Part shown: positions 17,159 through 25,954 of the stretch, in pieces | Layout: the number at the start of each line of letters is the position of its first letter | Numbering within the stretch: the stretch's first letter is position 1 | DNA from: Streptomyces gilvus | GTDB taxonomy: Bacteria > Actinomycetota > Actinomycetes > Streptomycetales > Streptomycetaceae | Assembly (NCBI RefSeq): GCF_022513565.1 | Contig: NZ_JAKWBE010000029.1 | Coordinates: 48,993 to 112,992 of the forward strand | Length of the DNA stretch: 64,000 bases | Reading direction: 5' to 3' | Program-made: the position numbers and the translations under genes | Notes under the pieces: model-generated | Database searches by the model: none | What the model saw: only the letters and a program-made list of their open reading frames with translations | Told to the model about the DNA's origin: nothing

Positions 17159-17199
17159 ACGGGTGTGATGGAACGGATTCCGTAACGGTGACCGGGGGG

Positions 17200-19770
17200 T
17201 TAGTCGTTGGCCAAAGCCTGGGCCCGCAGCGCCCGTGCCAGATCGTCCCGGGCCTCCAGCACCAGCCGGCGCAGCGCGGGCGCCGCCCCCTCGTGCGCCG
17301 CCAGCCACGCGTCGGTCGCCTCCAGGGTCCCCGGCGAGTCCTGCAGCGAGGGGAACAGCCCCCGCACCACGTCCATGCCGATCTGGATGGACCTCTCCGC
17401 CCACACCCTCTCGATCACCGCGAAGTACCGCTCCGCATACGGCGCGAGCAGTTCCCGCTGCGAGGCCTGGGTGAAGCCCGCGATGGTCGCCTCCACCAGC
17501 GCGTTGGACAGCGCGTCCGACTCCACCACCTGCGCCCACGCCTGCGCCTTCACCGCCTGTGAGGGCCGCGCGGCCAGACAGCGCACCTGGTGGCGTTTGC
17601 CCGACGCGGTGTCGTCGCGGGCCAGTTCGGCGGCGAGCACGGACTCGTCGGCGGCCCCGTGCGCGGCGAGCGGCTCCAAAAACGCCCAGCGCAGCTCCTG
17701 GTCGACCTCCAGCCCGTCGACCTTCTCGGTGCCCTCCAGCAGCCCCCGCAGCAGGCGCAGGTCCTCCGGCGCCGAGGCGACCGTCGCGAAGAACCGTGCC
17801 CAGGCCAGCTGGTGCTCGCTGCCCGGCTCCGCCGACCGCAGCTCCCGCAGGGCGCCCTCCGCCAGGAGCCGCCCGCCGGTCTCCCGCCACCCCGGCGCCA
17901 CATAGTGCACCAGCGAGGAGTTCGCCCAGGCGTGCAGCATCTGCAGGACGCCGATGTCGGACTCGCGGCCCGCGAAGCGCAGCACGATCTCCACGAACTC
18001 CCGGGCCGGCAGCAGCGCGTCCCGGGTCATGTTCCACAGCGCCGACCAGCACAGGGCCCGGGCCAGCGGGTCGGTCATGGCGCCCAGGTGCTCGCGCAGG
18101 GCGGCCAGCGAGGTCTCGTCGAAGCGGATCTTGCAGTACGTGAGGTCGTCGTCGTTGACCAGCACCAGCTCGGGCGCCTCGACGCCGGCCAGCTCGCCCA
18201 CGACCGTCCGCGCGCCGTCGACGTCCACCTCGGCCCGCGCGTACCGCTCGAGAGAACCCTCGGAGGTGCCCCGGTACAGGCCCACCGCCACCCGGTGCGG
18301 CCGCAGCTCCGGGTGCGACTCGGCCGCCTCCTGCAGCACCGCCAGCTCGTCGACGCGCCCCTCCGCGTCCAGCAGCACCTGCGGGGTGAGGGAGTTGACG
18401 CCCGCCGTCTGCAGCCAGGACCGCGCCCAGCCGCCCATGTCCCGGCCGCTGGTCTCCTCCAGCACCGACAGCAGGTCGCCGAGGCGGGTGTTGCCGTACG
18501 CGTGTCGCTTGAAGTAGCGGCGGGCGCCCTCCAGGAACGCGTCCTGGCCGACGTACGCGACGAGCTGCTTGAGGACGGAGGCGCCCTTGGCGTAGGTGAT
18601 GCCGTCGAAGTTGAGCTTGGCGTCCTGCAGGTCGCGGATGTCGGCGGTGATGGGGTGCGTGGAGGGCAGCTGGTCCGCGCGGTAGGCCCAGGCCTTGCGG
18701 CGGTTGGCGAAGGTGATCCAGCCGTCCTGGAAGCGGGTCGCGCCGACCAGCGCGAAGGCGCCCATGAAGTCCGCGAAGGACTCCTTCAGCCACAGGTCGT
18801 CCCACCACTCCATGGTGACCAGGTCGCCGAACCACATGTGCGCCATCTCGTGCAGGATCACGTTGGCCCGGCCCTCGTACGAGGCCTTGGTGACCTTGCC
18901 CCGGAAGATGAACTCCTCGCGGAAGGTCACCAGACCCGGGTTCTCCATCGCGCCCAGGTTGTACTCCGGCACGAACGCCTGGTCGTACTTGCCGAAGGGG
19001 TACGGGTAGTCGACGTGGTCGTGGAAGAAGTCCAGGCCCTGCTTGGTGACCAGGAAGACGTCGTCGGAGTCGAAGTAGGGCGCGAGCCCCTTGCGGCACA
19101 GCGCGCCGAGGGGGATCTCCAGCGTCGTACCGTCGGGGAAGGTGCGGGAGTAGGAGTCCGTGACGTAGTGGTACGGGCCCGCCACCACGCACGTGATGTA
19201 CGTGGAGATCGCCTTCGTCTCCGCGAAGCGCCACACCCCGTCGGTCTGTTCGCCGACGCCGTTGCTCCACACCGTCCAGCCCTCCGGGGCCCGCACCTCG
19301 AAGCGGAACGGGGCCTTGAGGTCGGGCTGCTCGAAATTGGCGAAGACGCGGCGGGAGTCGGCCGGCTCGTACTGGGTGTAGAGGTAGACCTCGCCGTCCT
19401 CGGGGTCGACGAAGCGGTGCATGCCCTCGCCGGTGCGGGAGTAGGCGCACCGCGCGTCCACCACCAGCTCGTTCTCGGCGGCGAGGTCCTCCAGCAGGAC
19501 CCGGGAGCCGTCGAAGACCTCACCCGGGTCGAGATCCCTGCCGTTGAGGGAGACGGAGGTCACACTCGGCGCGATCAGGTCGGCGAACGTGGACGCGCCG
19601 GGCTCGTTGCAGCGGAAGCGGATCGTGGTGACCGAGCGGAAGGTGCGCGGACCGTCCCCGGTCTCCTCGCCCACCGCCGAACGCAGGTCGAGCGACACCT
19701 CGTACCCGTCGACGGACAGCAGCGCGGCCCGCTCCCGGGCCTCGTCACGGGTCAGATTCTCACCGGGCAC
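17200..19770 (-). CDS. pepN: Aminopeptidase N paralogue (M1 family)
   Basis: 856-aa M1 zinc aminopeptidase, clearly paralogous to the gene at 2562-5168. GAMEN is at residues 273-277, HEMAHMWFGDLVTMEWW begins at 307 (ligands His307, His311) and Glu330 is in WLKESFA. The ERAP1-like C-terminal domain is complete. Start GTG 19770 (then PGENLTRDEA) has GGGAG 8 nt upstream; the frame stays open 18 codons further. The paralogues differ around the GAMEN context (NAG versus NPG) and in loops, so substrate preference may differ. It is divergent from the thioredoxin-fold gene at 19927. Confidence 0.95.
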   Translation of the reverse strand: MPGENLTRDEARERAALLSVDGYEVSLDLRSAVGEETGDGPRTFRSVTTIRFRCNEPGASTFADLIAPSVTSVSLNGRDLDPGEVFDGSRVLLEDLAAENELVVDARCAYSRTGEGMHRFVDPEDGEVYLYTQYEPADSRRVFANFEQPDLKAPFRFEVRAPEGWTVWSNGVGEQTDGVWRFAETKAISTYITCVVAGPYHYVTDSYSRTFPDGTTLEIPLGALCRKGLAPYFDSDDVFLVTKQGLDFFHDHVDYPYPFGKYDQAFVPEYNLGAMENPGLVTFREEFIFRGKVTKASYEGRANVILHEMAHMWFGDLVTMEWWDDLWLKESFADFMGAFALVGATRFQDGWITFANRRKAWAYRADQLPSTHPITADIRDLQDAKLNFDGITYAKGASVLKQLVAYVGQDAFLEGARRYFKRHAYGNTRLGDLLSVLEETSGRDMGGWARSWLQTAGVNSLTPQVLLDAEGRVDELAVLQEAAESHPELRPHRVAVGLYRGTSEGSLERYARAEVDVDGARTVVGELAGVEAPELVLVNDDDLTYCKIRFDETSLAALREHLGAMTDPLARALCWSALWNMTRDALLPAREFVEIVLRFAGRESDIGVLQMLHAWANSSLVHYVAPGWRETGGRLLAEGALRELRSAEPGSEHQLAWARFFATVASAPEDLRLLRGLLEGTEKVDGLEVDQELRWAFLEPLAAHGAADESVLAAELARDDTASGKRHQVRCLAARPSQAVKAQAWAQVVESDALSNALVEATIAGFTQASQRELLAPYAERYFAVIERVWAERSIQIGMDVVRGLFPSLQDSPGTLEATDAWLAAHEGAAPALRRLVLEARDDLARALRAQALAND

Positions 19771-19926
19771 GGGCGGCACTCCCTCGGCAGCTGTTCGGTA
19801 TGTGGACAGGGCTGATCCTGCCATGCGCCGCTGAGGGGAGGCAGCCGAGAAAGAGGGCGGCCACGGGAATGGGGACGGCGACGCCCGGTGTTAGTGGTTG
19901 AAACGAACACTTTTCCTAGGAGAGCC

Positions 19927-20589
19927 ATGTCCGAGACCTCGACCGGCACCGCCAAGACCCCCGTCGACTTCTGGTTCGACCCGCTGTGCCCCTGGGCGTG
20001 GATGACCTCCCGCTGGGTGCTGGAAGTGGAGAAGGTCCGGGACATCGACGTCCGCTGGCACATCATGAGCCTCGCCGTGCTCAACGAGGACCGGATCGAC
20101 GAGCTGCCCGAGGAGTACCGGGAGATGCTGGCGACCAAGGCGTGGAAGCCGGTGAGGGTGGTCACCGCGGCCTGGCAGAAGCACGGCGCGGACGTCGTCG
20201 GCCCGCTCTACACCGCGCTCGGCACCCGCTTCCACAACAACGGCGAGGGCCCGACCACCGAGGCCATAGCCGCCGCGCTGGAGGAGGTCGGGCTGCCCGC
20301 CGACCTGATCGAGTACGCCGACCAGAAGGACTTCGAGTTCGAGGCCGAGCTGCGCGCCTCCCACAAGGAGGGCATCGAGAAGGTCGGCCAGGAGGTCGGC
20401 ACCCCCGTCATCGCCGTGCCCGGCGCGGACGGCGAGCAGATCGCCTTCTTCGGTCCCGTCGTCACCCCGGCCCCCAAGGGCGAGGAGGCCGCCAGGCTCT
20501 GGGACGGCACCCTCGCCGTCGCCTCGGTCCCGGGCTTCTACGAGATCAAGCGCACCCGCACCAAGGGCCCGGACTTCAGCAACCTGTAG
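19927..20589 (+). CDS. DsbA-fold protein similar to mycothiol-dependent nitroreductase Rv2466c, single active-site Cys
   Basis: 220-aa thioredoxin-fold protein. The sequence FWFDPLCPWAWMTSRW...RDIDVRWHIMSLAVLNE closely resembles what I recall of mycobacterial Rv2466c, a mycothiol-linked oxidoreductase that activates nitro prodrugs. The recalled Rv2466c motif is CPWC. Here it is Cys21-Pro-Trp-Ala24, so only the first, nucleophilic Cys remains, suggesting a monothiol (mycothiolation-based) mechanism. The cis-Pro loop appears as VGTPVIAVPG. ATG 19927 has a good AGGAGA site. It is probably cytosolic, with no signal peptide. Confidence 0.85.
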   Translation: MSETSTGTAKTPVDFWFDPLCPWAWMTSRWVLEVEKVRDIDVRWHIMSLAVLNEDRIDELPEEYREMLATKAWKPVRVVTAAWQKHGADVVGPLYTALGTRFHNNGEGPTTEAIAAALEEVGLPADLIEYADQKDFEFEAELRASHKEGIEKVGQEVGTPVIAVPGADGEQIAFFGPVVTPAPKGEEAARLWDGTLAVASVPGFYEIKRTRTKGPDFSNL

Positions 20590-20592
20590 CGA

Positions 20593-20796
20593 CTACTCCG
20601 GTGGGGGGAAGGAGCCGCCGTCGTTGTGGTCGCCGCGCCGCTGATAACGCCGGCAGCCCGCACGGGCGCAGCGGTAGTACGCGCCCAGCCGCTTGTCCTT
20701 TCCTATCCGCGGTCGGACGAACTCCTGCTCCGCCTCCGTGAGTTCGCGGAACTCCTGGAGCGTGTTGCCGCAGTTCTTGCACCGCATGGACACCAT
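20593..20796 (-). CDS. Small zinc-ribbon protein, copy A
   Basis: 67-aa protein starting MVSMRCKNCG. Two CxxC/CxxxxC-type knuckles (CKNC near residue 6 and CARAGC near 43) should bind one zinc ion. Between them is FRELTEAEQEFV and a basic stretch. The end reads RGDHNDGGSFPPPE. It is paralogous to the neighbour at 20911-21135 (shared CxxC...EFR.L..AE...RC...GC..Y...DGG..P). Start ATG 20796 has GGGGGGA 5-6 nt upstream. It converges on the thioredoxin-fold gene with a 3-nt gap. Function unknown; such ribbons bind nucleic acid or protein. Confidence 0.75.
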   Translation of the reverse strand: MVSMRCKNCGNTLQEFRELTEAEQEFVRPRIGKDKRLGAYYRCARAGCRRYQRRGDHNDGGSFPPPE

Positions 20797-20854
20797 GGTG
20801 GTCCCCCCTCGACCGTAGTCCGATGAACTGCCGCCCGGTTCTGCGGAGCGTAGG

Positions 20855-20908
20855 CGCCCGGGACACCGGGCGGCAGCCCGGAATCCGTCCCGCCGGGGCG
20901 GGTTCCGG
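20855..20908. terminator. Double hairpin between the two zinc-ribbon genes
   Basis: CGCCCGG (20855-20861)/CCGGGCG (20866-20872), followed by a compound hairpin CCGGAA (20878-20883)...TTCCGG (20903-20908) enclosing CCCGCC/GGCGGG. It lies three bases past the stop of the 20911-21135 gene (minus strand), so it probably terminates that gene and separates the two paralogues. Confidence 0.65.
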
Positions 20909-20910
20909 CC

Positions 20911-21135
20911 TCACTCGGCGGGCTGCTCCTCGCGGAAGCGCTCGGGAAGCGTGCCGCCGTCGCCCTGCCGGAAATACGGCTGGTACCACAGGCAGCCCTT
21001 CGCGGTGCAGCGCCACAGGTCGTGGACGAAGTGGCGGGGGCCCTTCTCCTCGCGGACGGCTGCCTTCTCCGCGTCGTTGAGTTTGCGGAACTCCTGTCTG
21101 CTCCTGCAGGTGGGGCACATCCGGCTCGTCGTCAT
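20911..21135 (-). CDS. Small zinc-ribbon protein, copy B
   Basis: 74-aa protein, MTTSRMCPTCRSRQEFRKL, with CPTC near residue 7 and CTAKGC near 43, and the C-terminal GDGGTLPERF segment shared with copy A. ATG 21135 has AGGAG at the right distance. Both copies are on the same strand 114 nt apart, so they arose by tandem duplication but have diverged well beyond recent copies. No enzymatic motif is visible. Confidence 0.75.
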   Translation of the reverse strand: MTTSRMCPTCRSRQEFRKLNDAEKAAVREEKGPRHFVHDLWRCTAKGCLWYQPYFRQGDGGTLPERFREEQPAE

Positions 21136-21316
21136 GAACCGCTCCTGGAGACCGAGGGGGAGTGGGTCCTGTTGCCGGAACTCATTCTGAGCTGAACACC
21201 CCGGACGGTGCTGGACGTTCTGACAGACCGTGTTCGCGCCGCGTCACCTCGACCAAGTTGGTCTGATCTCGCTGAACGGGCCCTGCGATCAGGATCGGAC
21301 GTAGGAGGATGCCCGT

Positions 21317-22093
21317 ATGACGGAGATCGACACCTCGGTGCCGCATTCGGCCCGGATCTGGAACTACTGGCTGGGCGGCAAGGACAACTACCCGGTGGAC
21401 GAGCAGGCAGGCGACGCCTACACCGCCGTCTTCCCCGGCATCGTCACCATCGCCCGCAGCAGCCGCGCCTTCCTCGGGCGCACCATCCGTTACCTCGTGA
21501 CCGAGGCGGGCGTACGGCAGTTCCTGGACGTCGGCACGGGGCTGCCGACCGTCGACAACACCCACGAGGTCGCCCAGCGCCACGCCCCGGACGCGAGGAT
21601 CGTCTACGTCGACAACGACCCCCTGGTCCTCGCCCACGCCCGTGCCCTGCTCACCTCGACGCCGGAGGGTGTCACGGCGTACGAGGACCTGAGCCTGTAC
21701 GACCCCGAGCGCATCCTGGAGGCGGCCGGGAGGACACTGGACCTCACCCGGCCGACCGCCCTGATCCTCAGCGGCATCCTCGGGCACGTCGGCGGCTACG
21801 ACCAGGCCCGCGACCTGGTACGGAACCTGATGGCGGGCCTGCCCTCCGGCAGCTACCTCTCCCTGAACGAGGGCTCGCGCGGCACCGACCCGGACTACGA
21901 GCAGGCGCAGGACGCCTACAACGAGACCGGCGCGGTGCCGTACTTCCTGCGGCCGGTCGAGCAGATCGAGGGCTACTTCGAGGGCCTGGAGCTGGTGGAG
22001 CCGGGCGTCGTGTCCGTCCCGCTGTGGCGCCCGGACCCGGGCGCCGACACCGCCCCCATCGGCCAGCACGGCGGCGTGGGCCGCAAGCCGTAG
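21317..22093 (+). CDS. SAM-dependent methyltransferase, DUF574 / Methyltransf_19 type
   Basis: 258-aa protein of a family expanded in Streptomyces. The N-terminus reads ARIWNYWLGGKDNYPVDEQ, typical of the family. The SAM-binding motif I is FLDVGTGLPT (about residues 70-79), motif II is IVYVDNDPLVLAHARALL, and the middle region is ALILSGILGHV. ATG 21317 follows a near-consensus TAGGAGGAT site. The substrate is unknown, and many members occur as orphan genes near regulators. It converges on the TauD-type gene. Confidence 0.88.
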   Translation: MTEIDTSVPHSARIWNYWLGGKDNYPVDEQAGDAYTAVFPGIVTIARSSRAFLGRTIRYLVTEAGVRQFLDVGTGLPTVDNTHEVAQRHAPDARIVYVDNDPLVLAHARALLTSTPEGVTAYEDLSLYDPERILEAAGRTLDLTRPTALILSGILGHVGGYDQARDLVRNLMAGLPSGSYLSLNEGSRGTDPDYEQAQDAYNETGAVPYFLRPVEQIEGYFEGLELVEPGVVSVPLWRPDPGADTAPIGQHGGVGRKP

Positions 22094-22122
22094 CGCACGA
22101 CGGGGGCGGCGCACGTCGGTGA

Positions 22123-23019
22123 CTACGCGGCCACGGACGTGTAGTGCGAGGCGTCGCCCTCGATCGAGTAGCTCTCCTTGCCCTCGATGCCGACCGGGAT
22201 GTCACCGGCGACGGTCACCCGGTGCAGCCGGCGCGGCAGACCGTCGTAGTTGTCGACGGCGTAGTGCTGGGTGATGCGGTTGTCGAACAGCACGAGCTGG
22301 TTCTCGGACCAGCGGTGGCGCAGGATGTTCTCCGGCCGGGTCACGTACGCCTGGAGCAGGTCCAGGATCTTGCGGGACTCGCCCGGGGAGAGACCGACGA
22401 TCCGCTGGGCGAACCCGCCGATGAACAGGCCGCGTTCACCGGTCAGCGGGTGGACGCGGACCACCGGGTGGACCGTGCGGTACTTGATGGACGTGAACTG
22501 GGCGCGCTGCGCGGCCTGCCGCTCGTCCAGCTCCTCCTCCGGTACGGCGTAGTCGTAGTCGTTGGTGTGCTCGGCCCACAGCGTGTCCGCCAACTGACGC
22601 AGTGAGTCCGGGAGTTGGCGGTAGGCGGCGGCCGAGCTGGCGATCAGGGTCTCACCGCCGTACGGCGGGATCGTGAGCGAGCGCAGGGTGCTGGCCTGCG
22701 GCGGGTTGAGGACGAACGTGACGTCGGTGTGCCAGTGGTTGGCGGCCCGGCCGCGCTCGCTGTCGACCGGCAGGACGTTCGGGACGCCGTCGACGGAGGA
22801 GACCGTCGGGTGCGCGGTGGTCACGTCGCCGAAGTGACGGACGAAGGCCTGCTGGCCCTCGTCGTCGAGGTTCACGTCGTCGAAGACGAGCGCCTTGTGG
22901 ACGTTCAGGGCCTCACGGATCGCCGTCGCCGTCTCCTCGTCGAGCGGCTTGGAGAGGTCGACGCCGGACACACGGGCGCCGATGCTCGCGGTGACCTTCT
23001 GGATCTCGATCTCGGACAT
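22123..23019 (-). CDS. TauD/TfdA-family Fe(II)/2-oxoglutarate dioxygenase
   Basis: 298-aa dioxygenase that likely oxidises a sulfonate (or sulfate ester), releasing sulfite. The iron-binding facial triad is His97-x-Asp99 (HWHTDVTF) and His252 (RITQHYAVDNY), with Arg267 suited to bind 2-oxoglutarate. Length and spacing match TauD. It is the last gene of the minus-strand sulfur block, 14 nt after the flavin monooxygenase stop, hence an operon. Substrate by family: taurine or alkylsulfonates; the exact one is unknown. Confidence 0.9.
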   Translation of the reverse strand: MSEIEIQKVTASIGARVSGVDLSKPLDEETATAIREALNVHKALVFDDVNLDDEGQQAFVRHFGDVTTAHPTVSSVDGVPNVLPVDSERGRAANHWHTDVTFVLNPPQASTLRSLTIPPYGGETLIASSAAAYRQLPDSLRQLADTLWAEHTNDYDYAVPEEELDERQAAQRAQFTSIKYRTVHPVVRVHPLTGERGLFIGGFAQRIVGLSPGESRKILDLLQAYVTRPENILRHRWSENQLVLFDNRITQHYAVDNYDGLPRRLHRVTVAGDIPVGIEGKESYSIEGDASHYTSVAA

Positions 23020-23033
23020 GTGCGGTGTTCCTT

Positions 23034-24368
23034 TCAGACGAGGGCTGCTTCGAGGTACTGGTTGGCGGGGCGGGGGAGGCCGTAGCGCTCCCGCAGGGTC
23101 TGGCGGGGTCCGTACTCCGCGCGCAGCAGGCCGCGGGTGCGCAGGATCGGGACGACGTGGTCGACGAAGGCGTCGAGGCCGGAGGGCAGGACGGCCGGCA
23201 TGATGTTGAAGCCGTCGGCGGCGCCCCGCGTGAACCAGCTCTCGATCTGGTCGGCGACCTGCTCGGGCGTGCCGGCGAAGGTGAGGTGTCCGCGTCCGCC
23301 GCCGAGCCGCCCGATCAGCTGCCGGACGGTGAGCCGCTCGCGCCGGGCGAGCCCCACGACGAGCGTGTAGCGGCTCTTGGCGCCCTCCACGGCGTCCTCG
23401 GACGGCAGGTCGGCGGGCAGCTGGGCGTCCAACGCCAGGGTTCCGTTGGGCAGTTGCAGCAGGCGCTCCAGGTTGGCCACGCCGTGCCGGTGCACGATGT
23501 GGTCCTCCAGCAGCTGCTCCTTCGCCCGCGCCTCGGCCTCCGTGGACCCGATGACCGGCACGATTCCGGGCAGCACCTTGATGTGCTCGGGGTCACGGCC
23601 GGCCGCTGCCGTACGGGACTTGAGGTCGGCGTAGAAGGCCTGCGCGTCCTCGATGGTCTGCTGGGCGGTGAACACCGCCTCCGCGTACCGGGCCGCGAAC
23701 GACTTGCCGTCCTCGCTGGACCCGGCCTGCACCAGCAGCGGATAGCCCTGGGGCGAGCGGGGGACGTTGAGCGCTCCCTCGACACGGAAGTACGTCCCCT
23801 GGTGCCGGGGCGGATGGATCTTGCTGTCGTCGCCCCAGACGCCGGCCGCCTTGTCGGCGACGATCGCGTCGTCCTCCCAGCTGTCCCAGAGCTTCAGGGC
23901 CACGTCGAGGAACTCGGCGGCACGGGCGTACCGCTCGGCGTGCGCGGGCTCGTGCTCCAGACCGAAGTTCCGGGCGGCCTCCGCACCGGCGGTGGTGACG
24001 ATGTTCCAGCCCGCCCGGCCGCCGCTGATGATGTCCAGCGAGGCGAACTTGCGGGCCAGGTTGTAGGGCGAGTTGTACGAGGTCGACGCGGTGGCGATGA
24101 GCCCGATGTGCTCGGTCGCCGTCGCCAGCGCGGTGAGCAGGGTGAGCGGTTCCAGGGCGCCGGCGGGACGCTGGGCGAGGTTGCTCCACAGCTGTGGACC
24201 GTCGGCGAGGAAGAGCGAGTCGAAGGTGCCGCGCTCGGCGGTCCGGGCGAGCCGTACGTAGTGGCCGAGTTCGACGTGCGCGAGCGGATCGCTCTCGGGC
24301 AGCCGCCACGAGGCCTCGTGGTGACCGGTGTTCATGAGGAAGGCGTTGAGGTGGAGCCGGCGGGTCAT
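23034..24368 (-). CDS. FMN-dependent monooxygenase, NtaA/SnaA/DszA type
   Basis: 444-aa bacterial-luciferase-like protein beginning RRLHLNAFLMNTGHHEASWR, characteristic of the two-component NtaA/SnaA/DszA group that uses FMNH2 supplied by a separate reductase. Conserved blocks include FDSLFLADGPQL, STSYNSPYNLARKFASLDIISGGRAGWNIVTT and PLLVQAGSSEDGKSFAARYAEAVF. In this context it probably cleaves C-S bonds of an organosulfur compound. It lies 31 nt after the ABC ATPase gene and 14 nt before the TauD-type gene. No flavin reductase gene is in the operon, so FMNH2 must come from elsewhere. Confidence 0.9.
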   Translation of the reverse strand: MTRRLHLNAFLMNTGHHEASWRLPESDPLAHVELGHYVRLARTAERGTFDSLFLADGPQLWSNLAQRPAGALEPLTLLTALATATEHIGLIATASTSYNSPYNLARKFASLDIISGGRAGWNIVTTAGAEAARNFGLEHEPAHAERYARAAEFLDVALKLWDSWEDDAIVADKAAGVWGDDSKIHPPRHQGTYFRVEGALNVPRSPQGYPLLVQAGSSEDGKSFAARYAEAVFTAQQTIEDAQAFYADLKSRTAAAGRDPEHIKVLPGIVPVIGSTEAEARAKEQLLEDHIVHRHGVANLERLLQLPNGTLALDAQLPADLPSEDAVEGAKSRYTLVVGLARRERLTVRQLIGRLGGGRGHLTFAGTPEQVADQIESWFTRGAADGFNIMPAVLPSGLDAFVDHVVPILRTRGLLRAEYGPRQTLRERYGLPRPANQYLEAALV

Positions 24369-24399
24369 GCGTGGTCCTCCGGGAAACCCTGGGTGGTGG

Positions 24400-25131
24400 T
24401 CACTGGTCCTCCGTGACGCCGAGCGCCGCGAGCAGCCGTTCCCGGTACTCGCCGAGCAGGGGGTCGCGGTAGGAGCGTGGATGGGGGCGGTCGATGGTGA
24501 GGTCGAGTCCGATACGGCCCTTTTCCAGGACCAGGACCCGGTCGGCGAGGACGATCGCCTCGTCGACGTCGTGGGTGACGAGCAGGACGGCCGGCCGGTG
24601 GCGCTTCCACAGCTCCCGCAGCAGCCCGTGCATCCGGATGCGGGTCAGCGCGTCCAGAGCGCCGAACGGCTCGTCCGCCAGCAGCAGTTCGGGCTCGCGG
24701 ACGAGGGACCGGGCGAGCGCGGCCCGCTGGGCCTCGCCGCCGGACAGCTCGCTGGGCCAGGCCCGCTCGCGTCCTTCGAGCCCCACCTCGGCGAGCGCCT
24801 GGCGCCCCTTGCGCTCGGCGTCCTTGCCGTCGAGCCCGAGGAGTACGTTGTCCAGCACCCGCCGCCAGGGCAGCAGCCGTGAGTCCTGGAAGACCACCGA
24901 CACCCGTTCCGGGGCGTCGAGCCGGCCGCTCCCGGCGACCTTGTGGTCCAGTCCCGCGACCGCCCGCAGCAGGGTGCTCTTGCCGGAGCCGCTGTGCCCG
25001 AGGAGGGCGGTGAACTGTCCGGCCGGCAGGTCGAGGTCGATGCCGTCGAGGACGGTACGCCCGTCGAACGACCGGGTGAGACCCCGGAGTCGGGCGGCGG
25101 GCCGGGTCAGCTGCTCAGTGTGCGGCGCCAT
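24400..25131 (-). CDS. ABC transporter ATP-binding protein, SsuB/TauB type
   Basis: 243-aa ATPase that powers import of a sulfonate-like compound. Walker A is GHSGSGKST (about 44-52), the signature is LSGGEAQRAALARSL, Walker B is LLLADEPFGALD, and the switch His is in LLVTHDVDEA. The length is as usual for SsuB/TauB. ATG 25131 lies 25 nt inside the permease gene, indicating translational coupling. It sits third in the block after the binding protein and permease. Confidence 0.92.
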   Translation of the reverse strand: MAPHTEQLTRPAARLRGLTRSFDGRTVLDGIDLDLPAGQFTALLGHSGSGKSTLLRAVAGLDHKVAGSGRLDAPERVSVVFQDSRLLPWRRVLDNVLLGLDGKDAERKGRQALAEVGLEGRERAWPSELSGGEAQRAALARSLVREPELLLADEPFGALDALTRIRMHGLLRELWKRHRPAVLLVTHDVDEAIVLADRVLVLEKGRIGLDLTIDRPHPRSYRDPLLGEYRERLLAALGVTEDQ

Positions 25132-25949
25132 GACAGCACCCTCCGTTCGATGAGACGGACCGCGCTGTCGGAGACCAGGCCGAAGACGCCGTACACGAGC
25201 AGGCCGACGAGGATCACGTCGGACTGTCCGTAGTTCTGGGCCTGGAACATCATGTAGCCGAGTCCGCTGGTGGCGTTGATCTGCTCCAGCACCACCAGGC
25301 CCAGCCAGGAGCCGGTCACCCCGAGCCGGAGTCCCACGAAGAATCCGGGCAGGGCGCCGGGGATGACGATCTGCCGGACGAACCGCAGCCTCGACAGCCC
25401 CTGTACCTCGGCGAGTTCGACGAACCGGCTGTCGATGCCGGAGAGCGCGGCGTGCGTGTTCAGGTAGATCGGGACGTAGACGACGATGGCGATGATCGCG
25501 ATCTTGAACGCCTCGCCGATGCCCAGCCAGAGGATGAACAGCGGGATCAGACCGAGGGTGGGGATCGCCCGGTTGAGGTTCACCGTCCCGTCGATCAGCG
25601 CCTCCCCGACCCGGCTCAGCCCGGACGCCAGGGCGAGGACGACACCGGCGACGAGACCGATCGCGAAGCCGTACGCGGCCCGCTCGACGGAGGTCGCGAT
25701 GTCGGTGGGCAGGGTTCCGGCGGTCCACAGATGCCCGGCGGTCCTGAGCACCGTCCAGGGCGCCGGGATGGCGCCGGGGTCCAGCCGGCCCGCGGCGGAG
25801 GCGGCGGCCCACACGGCGAGGAGGAGGGCGGGGCCGACGAGCCGGGCGGCCGGCAGCCGCCTGCCGGGGGAGAGGGAGCGGCGCCGGGGCCGCCGGACGC
25901 GCTCCCGGGGTTCGGTGACGACGGGAGCCGTCGTGGTCGTGGCGGTCAC
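25107..25949 (-). CDS. ABC transporter permease, SsuC/TauC type
   Basis: 280-aa BPD-type permease. After a Thr- and Arg-rich cytoplasmic N-terminus there are about six membrane segments, including LVGPALLLAVWAAASAAG, YGFAIGLVAGVVLALASG and IAIIAIVVYVPIYLNTHAAL. The EAA loop is EVQGLSRLRFVRQIVIPGALPGFFVG. GTG 25949 has GGAGG 8 nt upstream, overlapping the end of the binding-protein gene. GTG 25958 is an alternative but sits on that SD. It pairs with the ATPase at 24400-25131. Confidence 0.9.
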   Translation of the reverse strand: MTATTTTAPVVTEPRERVRRPRRRSLSPGRRLPAARLVGPALLLAVWAAASAAGRLDPGAIPAPWTVLRTAGHLWTAGTLPTDIATSVERAAYGFAIGLVAGVVLALASGLSRVGEALIDGTVNLNRAIPTLGLIPLFILWLGIGEAFKIAIIAIVVYVPIYLNTHAALSGIDSRFVELAEVQGLSRLRFVRQIVIPGALPGFFVGLRLGVTGSWLGLVVLEQINATSGLGYMMFQAQNYGQSDVILVGLLVYGVFGLVSDSAVRLIERRVLSWRRTLSS

Positions 25950-25954
25950 GGCGG

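Noticed and set aside
17012..19450. Upstream extension of the DUF559-like frame to more than 1,100 codons
   Set aside because: The extension is the alternative minus-strand frame of the second aminopeptidase gene; the real protein starts at ATG 17011.
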